Shown here piece after piece: positions 14,541 through 20,657 of a stretch of DNA of 21,054 nucleotides; positions within the stretch are counted from its first letter, which is position 1, and the number at the start of each line of letters is the position of its first letter. The translations under genes and the position numbers were made by a program. The stretch is from positions 1 through 21,054 of the forward strand of contig CAYQZG010000065.1 in the NCBI GenBank assembly GCA_964421785.1, in the 5' to 3' direction. Under the pieces are notes generated by a model. The model had not been told where the DNA came from. It saw nothing but the letters and a program-made list of their open reading frames with translations, and did not search any database. The DNA comes from SKLM01 sp964421785. Lineage in GTDB: Bacteria; Chloroflexota; Anaerolineae; B4-G1.

Positions 14541-15569
14541 GTGCTTGATTTCAAAGTGGCAGCACCGGAGAAGAAGGTTCAACAACCCAAGGCAGCCAAG
14601 CATGGCCCGGATGGAGCGTGCGATCTGATCGTCATTGGGGCTGGCCCGGCCGGCCTCACCGCCGCCATCTACGCCACTCGCGCCGGTCTGGATACGCTGG
14701 TCCTGACCGGACCGAATGGAGGAGGCCAGCTCACCAGCACCAATCATATTGAGAACTACCCCGGCTTCCCAAAAGGGATTGAAGGGACGGAGCTGGCGCA
14801 GCGCTTTCTCCATCAAGCAGAGCGCTTCGGTGCTCTCATCGTCCATGACGCCGTGACGGAGGTCGATTTCTCCGGCTCGCCGCTCTTGATGCGAGCCGGA
14901 CACAAGGCGTACCAGGGCCGAACGGTGATCATCGCCACAGGGGCCGCCCCACGCCGGCTTGGCGTGCCCGGCGAGAAGGCCTTCTTCGGACGAGGGGTCT
15001 CCACCTGTGCCACGTGCGACGGCTTCTTCTATCGGGACAAGCGCGTAGTGGTGGTCGGAGGGGGCGACAGCGCCATCGACGAGGGGCTGTTCCTGACCAA
15101 GTTCGCGCGCGAGGTCGTGGTCGTGCACCGGAGGGACGAGCTACGCGCGACAAGCATCTACCAGGAGCGTGCCTTCGCCAACCCAAGGATGACGTTCGTC
15201 TGGGATAGCGTGGTCGAGGAGATACAAGGAGAACAGACAGTGACCGGCGTCCAGGTCCGCAACGTTAAGACGGGCGAGACGTCGCTCATACCGGCCGATG
15301 GTGTGTTCGTCTACATCGGCATGATACCAAAGACAAAGCCATTCGTTGACCAGATCGCGCTGGACGATAGACGATACATCGTGACCGACGATCGGCAGCG
15401 TACCAACGTGCCGGGTGTTTTCGCCGCGGGCGACGTCCAGAATCCACACTTCCGACAGGTGGTAGTTGCAGCCGCAGCGGGCGCCAAGGCCGCGATGGAA
15501 GCGGAGCGGCTTCTGGCTTCTAAGCAGGCGCCCGTCGCCCAGATGATAGAGGGAGGTATCAAACCGTGA
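14541..15569 (+). CDS. trxB: Thioredoxin reductase (NADPH)
   Basis: Cytosolic flavoenzyme passing electrons from NADPH to thioredoxin-like disulfide proteins. The FAD motif VIGAGPAGLTAA follows a 27-residue polar leader. The redox pair is Cys156-Ala-Thr-Cys159 (STCATCDGFFY). The nucleotide domain has VVVGGGDSAIDEG and HRRDELRA, the latter being the arginine set that favours NADPH. The C-terminal FAD motif is GVFAAGDVQ. Length 342 aa is slightly above the usual 310-320 because of both ends. The start is GTG 14541 with AGGAGG 4 nt upstream. Its stop overlaps the next start (GTGA), so the two are co-translated. No thioredoxin gene is in the window. Confidence 0.95.
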   Translation: MLDFKVAAPEKKVQQPKAAKHGPDGACDLIVIGAGPAGLTAAIYATRAGLDTLVLTGPNGGGQLTSTNHIENYPGFPKGIEGTELAQRFLHQAERFGALIVHDAVTEVDFSGSPLLMRAGHKAYQGRTVIIATGAAPRRLGVPGEKAFFGRGVSTCATCDGFFYRDKRVVVVGGGDSAIDEGLFLTKFAREVVVVHRRDELRATSIYQERAFANPRMTFVWDSVVEEIQGEQTVTGVQVRNVKTGETSLIPADGVFVYIGMIPKTKPFVDQIALDDRRYIVTDDRQRTNVPGVFAAGDVQNPHFRQVVVAAAAGAKAAMEAERLLASKQAPVAQMIEGGIKP

Positions 15570-16261
15570 ACGAGAGTACGTTGGTTGGAGAGCAACAGGC
15601 AGCTTTTGAGGATCGCTGCCTCGTCTCCTGCGGGATGCTGCACCCAGAGTTGACCCACCTGGTGGAGACCGGTTTCATCAAACCGAAGCGGGTCTTCTTC
15701 ACGCCTCCAGGCCTGCACGCCGTGCCGGACAAACTGGAGGAAAATCTCGTTGACCGTCTGAACCAGGCCAAGGCGGTCTGCCCAGACGAGAAGGTGACGG
15801 TGGTTTACGGCTCGAAGTGCTACACCAGCACCGATGAACCGTTGAAGCGTATAGATACCATCCTGCACGATCATGGTGAGGCCGTTGTGCGCGTGCAGGG
15901 CGCGTATGGGTATGACATGATGGCCAGCGCCGAGGACCGACAGCGCATCAGTGGAGGGAGGGAGAACAAGATACTCTGGTTCACACCGGGCTGGCTGCGA
16001 AGCTGGAAGACAGTCTACCAGAAGTATTTCGGATGGGATGCCGCCGACGCCAACGCCAACTTCCCCGGATTCTACGACAAGATCATCGTACTGGACACCC
16101 TTGGGATCGGCGACACCTTTATGGCGGAGCATCCTGAGGAGGTCCTGGAGCTGTTCGACTGGACAGGCCTGGAGGTGACGTTTGAGAGCGTCACCCTCGA
16201 TCGCTTCAAGCGGTTGCTCGTCGAGAGCCTCAGCAACGGGAATGCGCCGCCGCGTGATTAG
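15566..16261 (+). CDS. DUF1638 domain protein
   Basis: Cytosolic protein of 231 aa with the DUF1638 pattern: LVSCGMLHPELTHLVE at the start, then FTPPGLHAVPDKLEENL, VVYGSKCYTS, and LWFTPGWLRSW. The family has no proven activity; relatives are often found near corrinoid and methyltransferase genes in anaerobes. Cys22 and Cys88 are likely conserved. The start is GTG 15566 overlapping the trxB stop by 4 bp, with GGGAGG upstream, so its level is tied to thioredoxin reductase. That coupling hints at a thiol- or redox-dependent role, which is an inference. Confidence 0.87.
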   Translation: MNESTLVGEQQAAFEDRCLVSCGMLHPELTHLVETGFIKPKRVFFTPPGLHAVPDKLEENLVDRLNQAKAVCPDEKVTVVYGSKCYTSTDEPLKRIDTILHDHGEAVVRVQGAYGYDMMASAEDRQRISGGRENKILWFTPGWLRSWKTVYQKYFGWDAADANANFPGFYDKIIVLDTLGIGDTFMAEHPEEVLELFDWTGLEVTFESVTLDRFKRLLVESLSNGNAPPRD

Positions 16262-16264
16262 CCG

Positions 16265-16277
16265 TAAGCACAGCGGC
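16265..16277. repeat. Variant copy of the dispersed repeat
   Basis: TAAGCACAGCGGC directly after the DUF1638 stop differs by one base from the core TAAGCGCAGCGGC at 21036. Confidence 0.45.
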
Positions 16278-16323
16278 GCCCGGGACGGGCCCGAGGCCAG
16301 GACGCCCCGCAGAAAGGAGTACA

Positions 16324-16335
16324 GATCACGTGATC
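16324..16335. promoter_or_regulatory. 12-bp perfect palindrome over the GTG start
   Basis: GATCACGTGATC is perfectly self-complementary and spans the proposed GTG start (16330) of the thiamine-binding protein gene. It could be an operator or restrict access to the start codon; chance is possible at this length. Confidence 0.35.
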
Positions 16336-16590
16336 ACAGAGCATACGATGATGGCTCAGGTCAGCCTCTATCCGTTGCGACAGGTCTCCATCGGACCTGC
16401 CATCCGCGAGGCAGTGCGGATCTTCGAGCGGCATGGCTTGCACGTTCGCGTGAGCGAGATGAGCACCCTGGTCTGGGGAGATGAGGACACGGTCTTCGAG
16501 GCACTGCAGCAGGCCTTCCATCAAGCGGCAGTGCAGGGCGACACGGTGATGTGCATGACCGTGTCGAACGCCTGTCCCGAGCCCGGTTAG
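16330..16590 (+). CDS. MTH1187/YqgV-type thiamine-binding family protein
   Basis: Small protein of 86 aa of the MTH1187/YkoF-like family, ferredoxin-like folds reported to bind thiamine or related molecules. Recognisable elements are AQVSLYPLRQVSIGPAI, IFERHGLHVRVSEMSTLVWG and the final helix EALQQAFHQAA. GTG 16330 has AAAGGAG 10 nt upstream; ATG 16348 would match the usual family N-terminus better (MMAQVSLYPL) but has no ribosome binding site, so the start is uncertain. The stop lies just before a run of N whose flanks are duplicated. With the gap closed, the methyltransferase start follows 4 nt after this stop. Confidence 0.85.
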   Translation: MITEHTMMAQVSLYPLRQVSIGPAIREAVRIFERHGLHVRVSEMSTLVWGDEDTVFEALQQAFHQAAVQGDTVMCMTVSNACPEPG

Positions 16591-16593
16591 ACA

Positions 16594-16693
16594 NNNNNNN
16601 NNNNNNNNNNNNNNNNNNNNNNNNNNNNNNNNNNNNNNNNNNNNNNNNNNNNNNNNNNNNNNNNNNNNNNNNNNNNNNNNNNNNNNNNNNNNN
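16594..16693. other. Assembly gap of 100 N flanked by a 25-bp duplicate
   Basis: The 25 bases before the gap (16569-16593) are identical to the 25 bases after it (16694-16718). This is what results when two overlapping contigs are scaffolded with a default 100-N spacer instead of being merged. The real sequence is probably continuous, with 125 bases too many here. Confidence 0.85.
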
Positions 16694-16719
16694 CGCCTGT
16701 CCCGAGCCCGGTTAGACAT

Positions 16720-17403
16720 ATGAACGCTTTTTTCGACGAGCAGGTGGCCGCCACCTACGAGTCCTGGTATGAGTCGGCGGAGGGTGAACGGGCCGACGCG
16801 CTGGAGAAAGCTGCAATCCAGCGGCTGTTGGCGGGCTTCTCCGGGGCACAAACCATCCTGGAGGTGGGATGCGGCACCGGGCACTTCACGCGCTGGCTTT
16901 GCGACGCGGAATGGACGGCGGTGGGCTTGGATCTCTCGGCGCCCATGCTGACGGAGGCACAGAAACTAAACGGGACACCCTTGGTGCAGGGCGACGCACG
17001 CCGGCTACCCTTCACCGACGACGCTTTCGACGTGACGGCTTTGATCACGACACTGGAGTTCCTGGACCAACCTGAAGAGGCGTTAGCGGAGGCCGCACGG
17101 GTGGCCCGAGACGGCGTGTTGCTGGGGGTGCTCAACCGTTGGAGCCTCCTGGCTCTACAGCGTCGCCTGAGCGGCCTGTTTCGGCCCACGGTCTACGACC
17201 ATGCCCGGTTCTACGGTGTGGCGGCGTTGGAGCGGCGATTGCGCGCAGGCTGGGAACAGGCCGTGGCCGATGATGCCGCTCGCGTCACGTGGCGCACCAC
17301 GCTGTTTCCAGCCTGGGTGGGGCGTGTGCTCCCGGGGATCCGGACCCAGACGCACCATCTGCCCTGGGGAGGGTTTATCGCCATAGCCTTGCACCAGGCG
17401 TGA
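16720..17403 (+). CDS. Class I SAM-dependent methyltransferase (UbiE/type-11-like)
   Basis: Cytosolic methyltransferase of 227 aa. Motif I is ILEVGCGTGHFTRWL (Glu48 to Gly54), the acidic end of strand 2 is VGLDLSAPM, motif II is GDARRLPFTDDAFDVTALI, and a motif III-like segment is AARVARDGVLLGVLNRWSL. The acceptor cannot be predicted. ATG 16720 has no clear ribosome binding site. After merging the duplicated gap flanks it sits 4 nt downstream of the thiamine-binding gene's stop, consistent with re-initiation. The protein is complete on this side of the gap. Confidence 0.92.
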   Translation: MNAFFDEQVAATYESWYESAEGERADALEKAAIQRLLAGFSGAQTILEVGCGTGHFTRWLCDAEWTAVGLDLSAPMLTEAQKLNGTPLVQGDARRLPFTDDAFDVTALITTLEFLDQPEEALAEAARVARDGVLLGVLNRWSLLALQRRLSGLFRPTVYDHARFYGVAALERRLRAGWEQAVADDAARVTWRTTLFPAWVGRVLPGIRTQTHHLPWGGFIAIALHQA

Positions 17404-17472
17404 TTAATGGAAGCGAATAGATAGAGATAGTGTTGGCTGAAGAAGACGGATGCTGAGAATGGGGAGGAACAG

Positions 17473-17976
17473 ATGTCTACGAATCAAGTCGTATGGATAG
17501 ACGCTGAGCGCTGCATAGGGTGTGGCGTCTGTGCCGACGCTTGCCCTGTCGGGGCCATCGCTCTGACGGAGGGCACCGCGCGCGTCGATGAGAAGATATG
17601 CACCGGCTGTGGGGCTTGCCTGGACGTCTGCCCCCAGGAGGCGATCCACCCGGTCGTGGAGGGGGAGCTCGTCCGGACGGAGGAGCCAAGAGCGGCAAGC
17701 CGCTTGCCAAGTCGCTCACCGAGCCGCCCGCCTGCCATTCAGCGCTCCCGGCCCTTGGTGGAGACTGCGGCTCCTGCGCTGGCGGTGGCGGGAGCGGGCC
17801 TGCTGGCCAAGGCCACCAGAGCGCTTGCCCGGGCGGTGGGGCACTGGCTGACACAGACCCCAGAGGGAACGGAAGTGGCAAGCACCGGGACGAACAATGC
17901 TCCCCGCCCTCAGCCTCGCATGGGCCGCGCTAACGGCCGCGGACGCCGCATGCGGCACCGTCGGCGTGGTCGATAG
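17473..17976 (+). CDS. 2[4Fe-4S] ferredoxin with long basic tail
   Basis: Electron carrier with two [4Fe-4S] clusters. The first Cys set is Cys14, 17, 20 and 24 (CIGCGVCADACP); the second is Cys43, 46, 49 and 53 (CTGCGACLDVCP). The ferredoxin part ends near residue 65; such proteins are usually 55-80 aa, yet this one has 167. The extension is Ser/Pro/Arg-rich, then an Ala-rich helix (about 96-120, APALAVAGAGLLAKATRALA) that could touch a membrane, then a basic end (GRGRRMRHRRRGR). GGGGAGGA precedes ATG 17473. The tail resembles those on other proteins encoded in this cluster. The coding DNA of the tail contains overlapping palindromes at 17691-17708. Confidence 0.92.
   Translation: MSTNQVVWIDAERCIGCGVCADACPVGAIALTEGTARVDEKICTGCGACLDVCPQEAIHPVVEGELVRTEEPRAASRLPSRSPSRPPAIQRSRPLVETAAPALAVAGAGLLAKATRALARAVGHWLTQTPEGTEVASTGTNNAPRPQPRMGRANGRGRRMRHRRRGR
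17691..17708. repeat. Overlapping palindromes inside the ferredoxin tail
   Basis: AGCGGC-aa-GCCGCT (17691-17704) overlaps GGCAAGC-c-GCTTGCC (17694-17708). The pair lies in codons for the Ser/Arg/Pro-rich linker. It may be a small inserted repeat or incidental in GC-rich DNA. Confidence 0.4.
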
Positions 17977-18004
17977 GGTCGCCCTTTGATCCGAGGAGAT
18001 GGCA

Positions 18005-18400
18005 ATGAAGCTCACCGTACAACACGTAGACAACCTACGCTTCCTGGCCACGGAGTCCGAGCAGACCACCGTCATTGATGCCGCGCCGGAGGATGGAGGT
18101 GGTGGCACCGCGATGAATGCGCCGTCCTTGTTTGTGACGGGCATTGCCGCCTGCATGCTCGAGTTCGTGATCAACTCGTGCCGGCTGCACGATATCCCGG
18201 TCGAAAGCCTGAGCTTGCATATGACCTATGACGAGGTACGGAGTCCTCGCCGCATTGAGGGCCTAGAGGCGACGCTCCATCTCGAGCCAGAGCCGGACGG
18301 GGACGTCAAACGACGTCTCGTTGGTGTGGCAAAACACGCGACGCTGGTCAATACGCTCAGGCGGCCGCCGGAACTGCACATCCGTTTCGCAGAAGCGTAG
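18005..18400 (+). CDS. OsmC family protein lacking the second cysteine
   Basis: Member of the OsmC/Ohr fold, small dimeric thiol proteins that reduce organic hydroperoxides or bind small ligands; 131 aa. The core helix carries Cys50 (FVTGIAACMLEFV), matching the peroxidatic cysteine. The region that normally holds the second cysteine (CPV.. pattern) reads AKHATLVNTLRRP, with no Cys. An extra Cys58 follows Cys50 by eight residues (INSCRLHD). It may therefore use an external thiol or have lost peroxidase activity. I chose ATG 18005 because GAGGAG lies 6 nt upstream; ATG 17999 is inside that site's spacing. It ends 13 bp before the FmdB start. Confidence 0.88.
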   Translation: MKLTVQHVDNLRFLATESEQTTVIDAAPEDGGGGTAMNAPSLFVTGIAACMLEFVINSCRLHDIPVESLSLHMTYDEVRSPRRIEGLEATLHLEPEPDGDVKRRLVGVAKHATLVNTLRRPPELHIRFAEA

Positions 18401-18413
18401 GAGAGAGACATCG

Positions 18414-18826
18414 ATGCCGATCTATGAGTATCGCTGTGTTGAGTGTGGAACAAGGTTCGAGGCGCTGGTGCGGAGCAACAGGGCGGTCAGCTGTCCCCGG
18501 TGCGGCAGCTCGTCATTGAACAAGTTGCTCTCCGGTAGCGCAGCGGCCCCCGCATCAAAAAAGAGTAGCGCAGCGGCCTCCGCCCCCACCGTATTGAGCG
18601 GCCGGACGGCTCGANNNNNNNNNNNNNNNNNNNNNNNNNNNNNNNNNNNNNNNNNNNNNNNNNNNNNNNNNNNNNNNNNNNNNNNNNNNNNNNNNNNNNN
18701 NNNNNNNNNNNNNNAAAGAGTAGCGCAGCGGCCTCCGCCCCCACCGTATTGAGCGGCCGGACGGCTCGACCGATGGGCCGCACCTGCTGCGGGCGTGCTG
18801 AGCATTGCGGTCGCAGAGCGCCGTGA
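18414..18826 (+). CDS. FmdB family zinc ribbon protein, interrupted by an artefactual gap
   Basis: Small putative zinc-ribbon regulator. The N-terminus MPIYEYRCVECGTRFEAL has Cys8 and Cys11; Cys27 and Cys30 (VSCPRCGSSSL) complete the zinc site. A run of 100 N begins after codon 67 and breaks the frame. Merging the identical 55-bp flanks (18560-18614 and 18715-18769) gives an uninterrupted 85-residue protein ending PMGRTCCGRAEHCGRRAP with stop TGA at 18824-18826. The CCGR.EHC end is typical of one FmdB subgroup. The linker between the two Cys regions contains an in-frame 30-bp repeat (SAAAPASKKS then SAAAS). Its target is unknown. Confidence 0.88.
18536..18584. repeat. In-frame 30-bp tandem copy of the dispersed repeat
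   Basis: TAGCGCAGCGGCCCCCGC at 18536 recurs 30 bp later as TAGCGCAGCGGCCTCCGCC (18566-18584), separated by an A-rich stretch. The 30-bp period keeps the FmdB reading frame. It resembles the element at the right end of the window (21031-21054). Confidence 0.75.
18615..18714. other. Assembly gap of 100 N flanked by a 55-bp duplicate
   Basis: Bases 18560-18614 are identical to 18715-18769. Collapsing them restores the FmdB reading frame and its expected C-terminus, strong evidence that nothing is missing and that 155 bases are surplus. Confidence 0.9.
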
Positions 18827-18830
18827 TACG

Positions 18831-18863
18831 CCGCCGTGTTCCGACGGGAAAGTCTGTCGGCGG
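18831..18863 (+). terminator. Possible hairpin after the FmdB gene
   Basis: CCGAC (18841-18845) pairs with GTCGG (18856-18860), and CCGCCG (18831-18836) can pair instead with CGGCGG (18858-18863). No T-run follows. The 167-bp spacer up to the next gene shows no clear promoter hexamers. Confidence 0.25.
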
Positions 18864-18993
18864 GAATGATCATGCATCGAACACTCGCATCTTGGTGGGG
18901 TGATAGAATCGAGTTACGGATGTCCGCTGGGTAGCGCCAAGATGCTTTGTCTCATATCAGTCACACATAAGGAAGCCTTTGAGGAGTGCAAGT

Positions 18994-19527
18994 ATGTCGA
19001 CGTGTCGCATCCGTTTGATCCTGTGGTTTGCATTGGTCGCCGTCTCCGTGCTCGGGGGGATCGCGCTGGATCTCGTCTTGAGCACGAAGGCCTTCCCCCT
19101 AACCGTCCGCCTGCTGGGCCTCATCGGCATGGCGGCGGCTCACTTTCCGCTCAAGAGAACCGGTAGGTTGCTGCGCCTGCAAGGAGAGGCAGAACAGTGG
19201 GGATGTACGAATCGACTGATCACCGACGACATCTATCGCTGTGTGCGACACCCGCATCACCTGGGAGTGGGTGTCTTTATGACCTCGCTGGGCCTGCTGA
19301 TCGGGCATCGCTGGTCGTTCCTGCTCATCACCGTCACGCAGTGGCTTTGGATCTTCGGTTTCCTGTTCCTGGTAGAGGAGCCGGAACTGTGCGAGAAGTT
19401 CGGTGAGGCCTATGAGTCCTACTGTGAGCGGGTGCCTATGCTCCTGCCCAAGCTGCACTGCACCATCAAGATGCTCAAACAACCCTTGGATGCGTCAAGA
19501 GAAGAACCAGCGGGAGGGGCGACATGA
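18994..19527 (+). CDS. Isoprenylcysteine carboxyl methyltransferase/PEMT-like membrane protein
   Basis: Integral membrane protein of 177 aa with four to five hydrophobic helices. The SAM-binding signature of the ICMT/PEMT/NnrU-like group is visible: YRCVRHPHHLGVGVF, then EEPELCEKFGEAYESYCERV near the C-terminus. Bacterial members methylate unknown thiol, lipid or small-molecule acceptors. I chose ATG 18994 because GAGGAG lies 7 nt upstream; a TTG at 18979 lies before that site. Its end overlaps the NAD kinase start by ATGA, so they are translationally coupled. The link between membrane methyltransferase and NAD kinase is not obvious. Confidence 0.86.
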   Translation: MSTCRIRLILWFALVAVSVLGGIALDLVLSTKAFPLTVRLLGLIGMAAAHFPLKRTGRLLRLQGEAEQWGCTNRLITDDIYRCVRHPHHLGVGVFMTSLGLLIGHRWSFLLITVTQWLWIFGFLFLVEEPELCEKFGEAYESYCERVPMLLPKLHCTIKMLKQPLDASREEPAGGAT

Positions 19528-20657
19528 CGAAAAAGAGAATCGGCCTGATCGTCAACCCTGTGGCAGGGATGGGCGGCAGCGTCGGCCTCAAGGGAACCGA
19601 CGGCGAGATGTACGAAAGAGCGCTGGAGCTGGGCGCCGAGCCGGTCACGCCTAAGAGGACGCGGGACACCCTGGCCCACCTGAAACACAAGGACAAGATT
19701 GCATGGCTCGCCGCTCCGGATCGGATGGGGGCTGCATATCTCAAAAGCTCTTCCCCCGACGCACCTGTCACCGTCATCGCAGGGATGTCGTCTATCCCCC
19801 CGATCGGCGAGGAGACCTCAGCACAGGATACCAAACGCATCGCCAGGGCGATGGTGGATCGGGGCGCCGACCTACTGATCTTCATCGGCGGCGATGGCAC
19901 CGCCCGGGACATCGTCGACGCGATAGGCACCAGCGTGCCCGTCGTCGGGGTGCCCGCCGGCGTGAAAGTCTTCAGCGCCGCCTTCGCCCTCAGCGCCAGA
20001 GCGGCAGCTGAGATGGTAGACGCCTTCGTGGCCGGCTCTGCAGTGACAGAGAAAGAAGTCCTCGACATCGACGAGGAGGCGTTCAGAGAGGATCGCTTGG
20101 CCTCCAGGCTCTATGGCTATCTCCTGGTGCCCGAGATACCGAGGTTCTTGCAGCCCGGCAAGGCAGCGTCGAGCGTCACGAAATCGTCCACAGAGAGCAA
20201 AACAGAGATCGCTGCCTATATCGTCGAGGAAATGGACCCAGAGGTGCTCTACCTGCTCGGCCCCGGCACAACCCTGAGAGCCATCGCCGACGAGCTGGGC
20301 CTCGCCAAGACGCTCTTGGGCGTGGATGCAGCCCACGCGGGGGAGCTGGTGGGAGAAGACGTGAATGAGCACGACATCTTGAGCCTGTTCGAGCACTATG
20401 CGAGAAGGAACATCATCGTGACCCCCATCGGCGGCAACGGATTCATCTTCGGCCGGGGTAGCAAGCAGCTCACCCCAACAGTGATCAGAAAAGTGGGCAG
20501 GGAGAACGTCACCGTCGTGAGCACCAGACACAAGCTGAATGACCTGGACTGCTTGCGTGTGGATACGGGCGACTTGGAGCTTGATGAGATGCTCTCTGGG
20601 TACATCAAGGTCACGGTGGGCTACAAAGAATGGATGATGGTAGAGGTAGCATGCTGA
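19524..20657 (+). CDS. COG3199 ATP-NAD kinase family protein
   Basis: Predicted NAD kinase of the AcoX/COG3199 type, making NADP+ from NAD+ with ATP or polyphosphate. N-terminus KKRIGLIVNPVAGMGGSVGLKG; the kinase signature GGDGT is Gly122-Thr126 (FIGGDGTARDIVDA). YLLGPGTTLRAIADELG and TPIGGNGFIFGRGSKQLTP are conserved nucleotide-binding segments. Length 377 aa fits this subfamily, longer than the classical bacterial enzyme. ATG 19524 overlaps the previous stop. The end overlaps the aminotransferase start by 7 bp. It could supply NADPH for the thioredoxin reductase encoded upstream. Confidence 0.92.
   Translation: MTKKRIGLIVNPVAGMGGSVGLKGTDGEMYERALELGAEPVTPKRTRDTLAHLKHKDKIAWLAAPDRMGAAYLKSSSPDAPVTVIAGMSSIPPIGEETSAQDTKRIARAMVDRGADLLIFIGGDGTARDIVDAIGTSVPVVGVPAGVKVFSAAFALSARAAAEMVDAFVAGSAVTEKEVLDIDEEAFREDRLASRLYGYLLVPEIPRFLQPGKAASSVTKSSTESKTEIAAYIVEEMDPEVLYLLGPGTTLRAIADELGLAKTLLGVDAAHAGELVGEDVNEHDILSLFEHYARRNIIVTPIGGNGFIFGRGSKQLTPTVIRKVGRENVTVVSTRHKLNDLDCLRVDTGDLELDEMLSGYIKVTVGYKEWMMVEVAC

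Noticed and set aside
15311..16132. Minus-strand frame of 273 codons over trxB and DUF1638
   Set aside because: It crosses two well-supported + strand genes and has no recognisable motif or ribosome binding site.
16569..16718. Target-site duplication of an insertion element hidden in the N gap
   Set aside because: 25 bp is long for a target duplication, the gap is the default 100 N, and the second gap shows the same pattern with a reading frame restored by merging.
18900..19166. Separate small gene upstream of the ICMT-like gene
   Set aside because: Most of it overlaps the ICMT-like gene in another frame, and the product has no recognisable domain.
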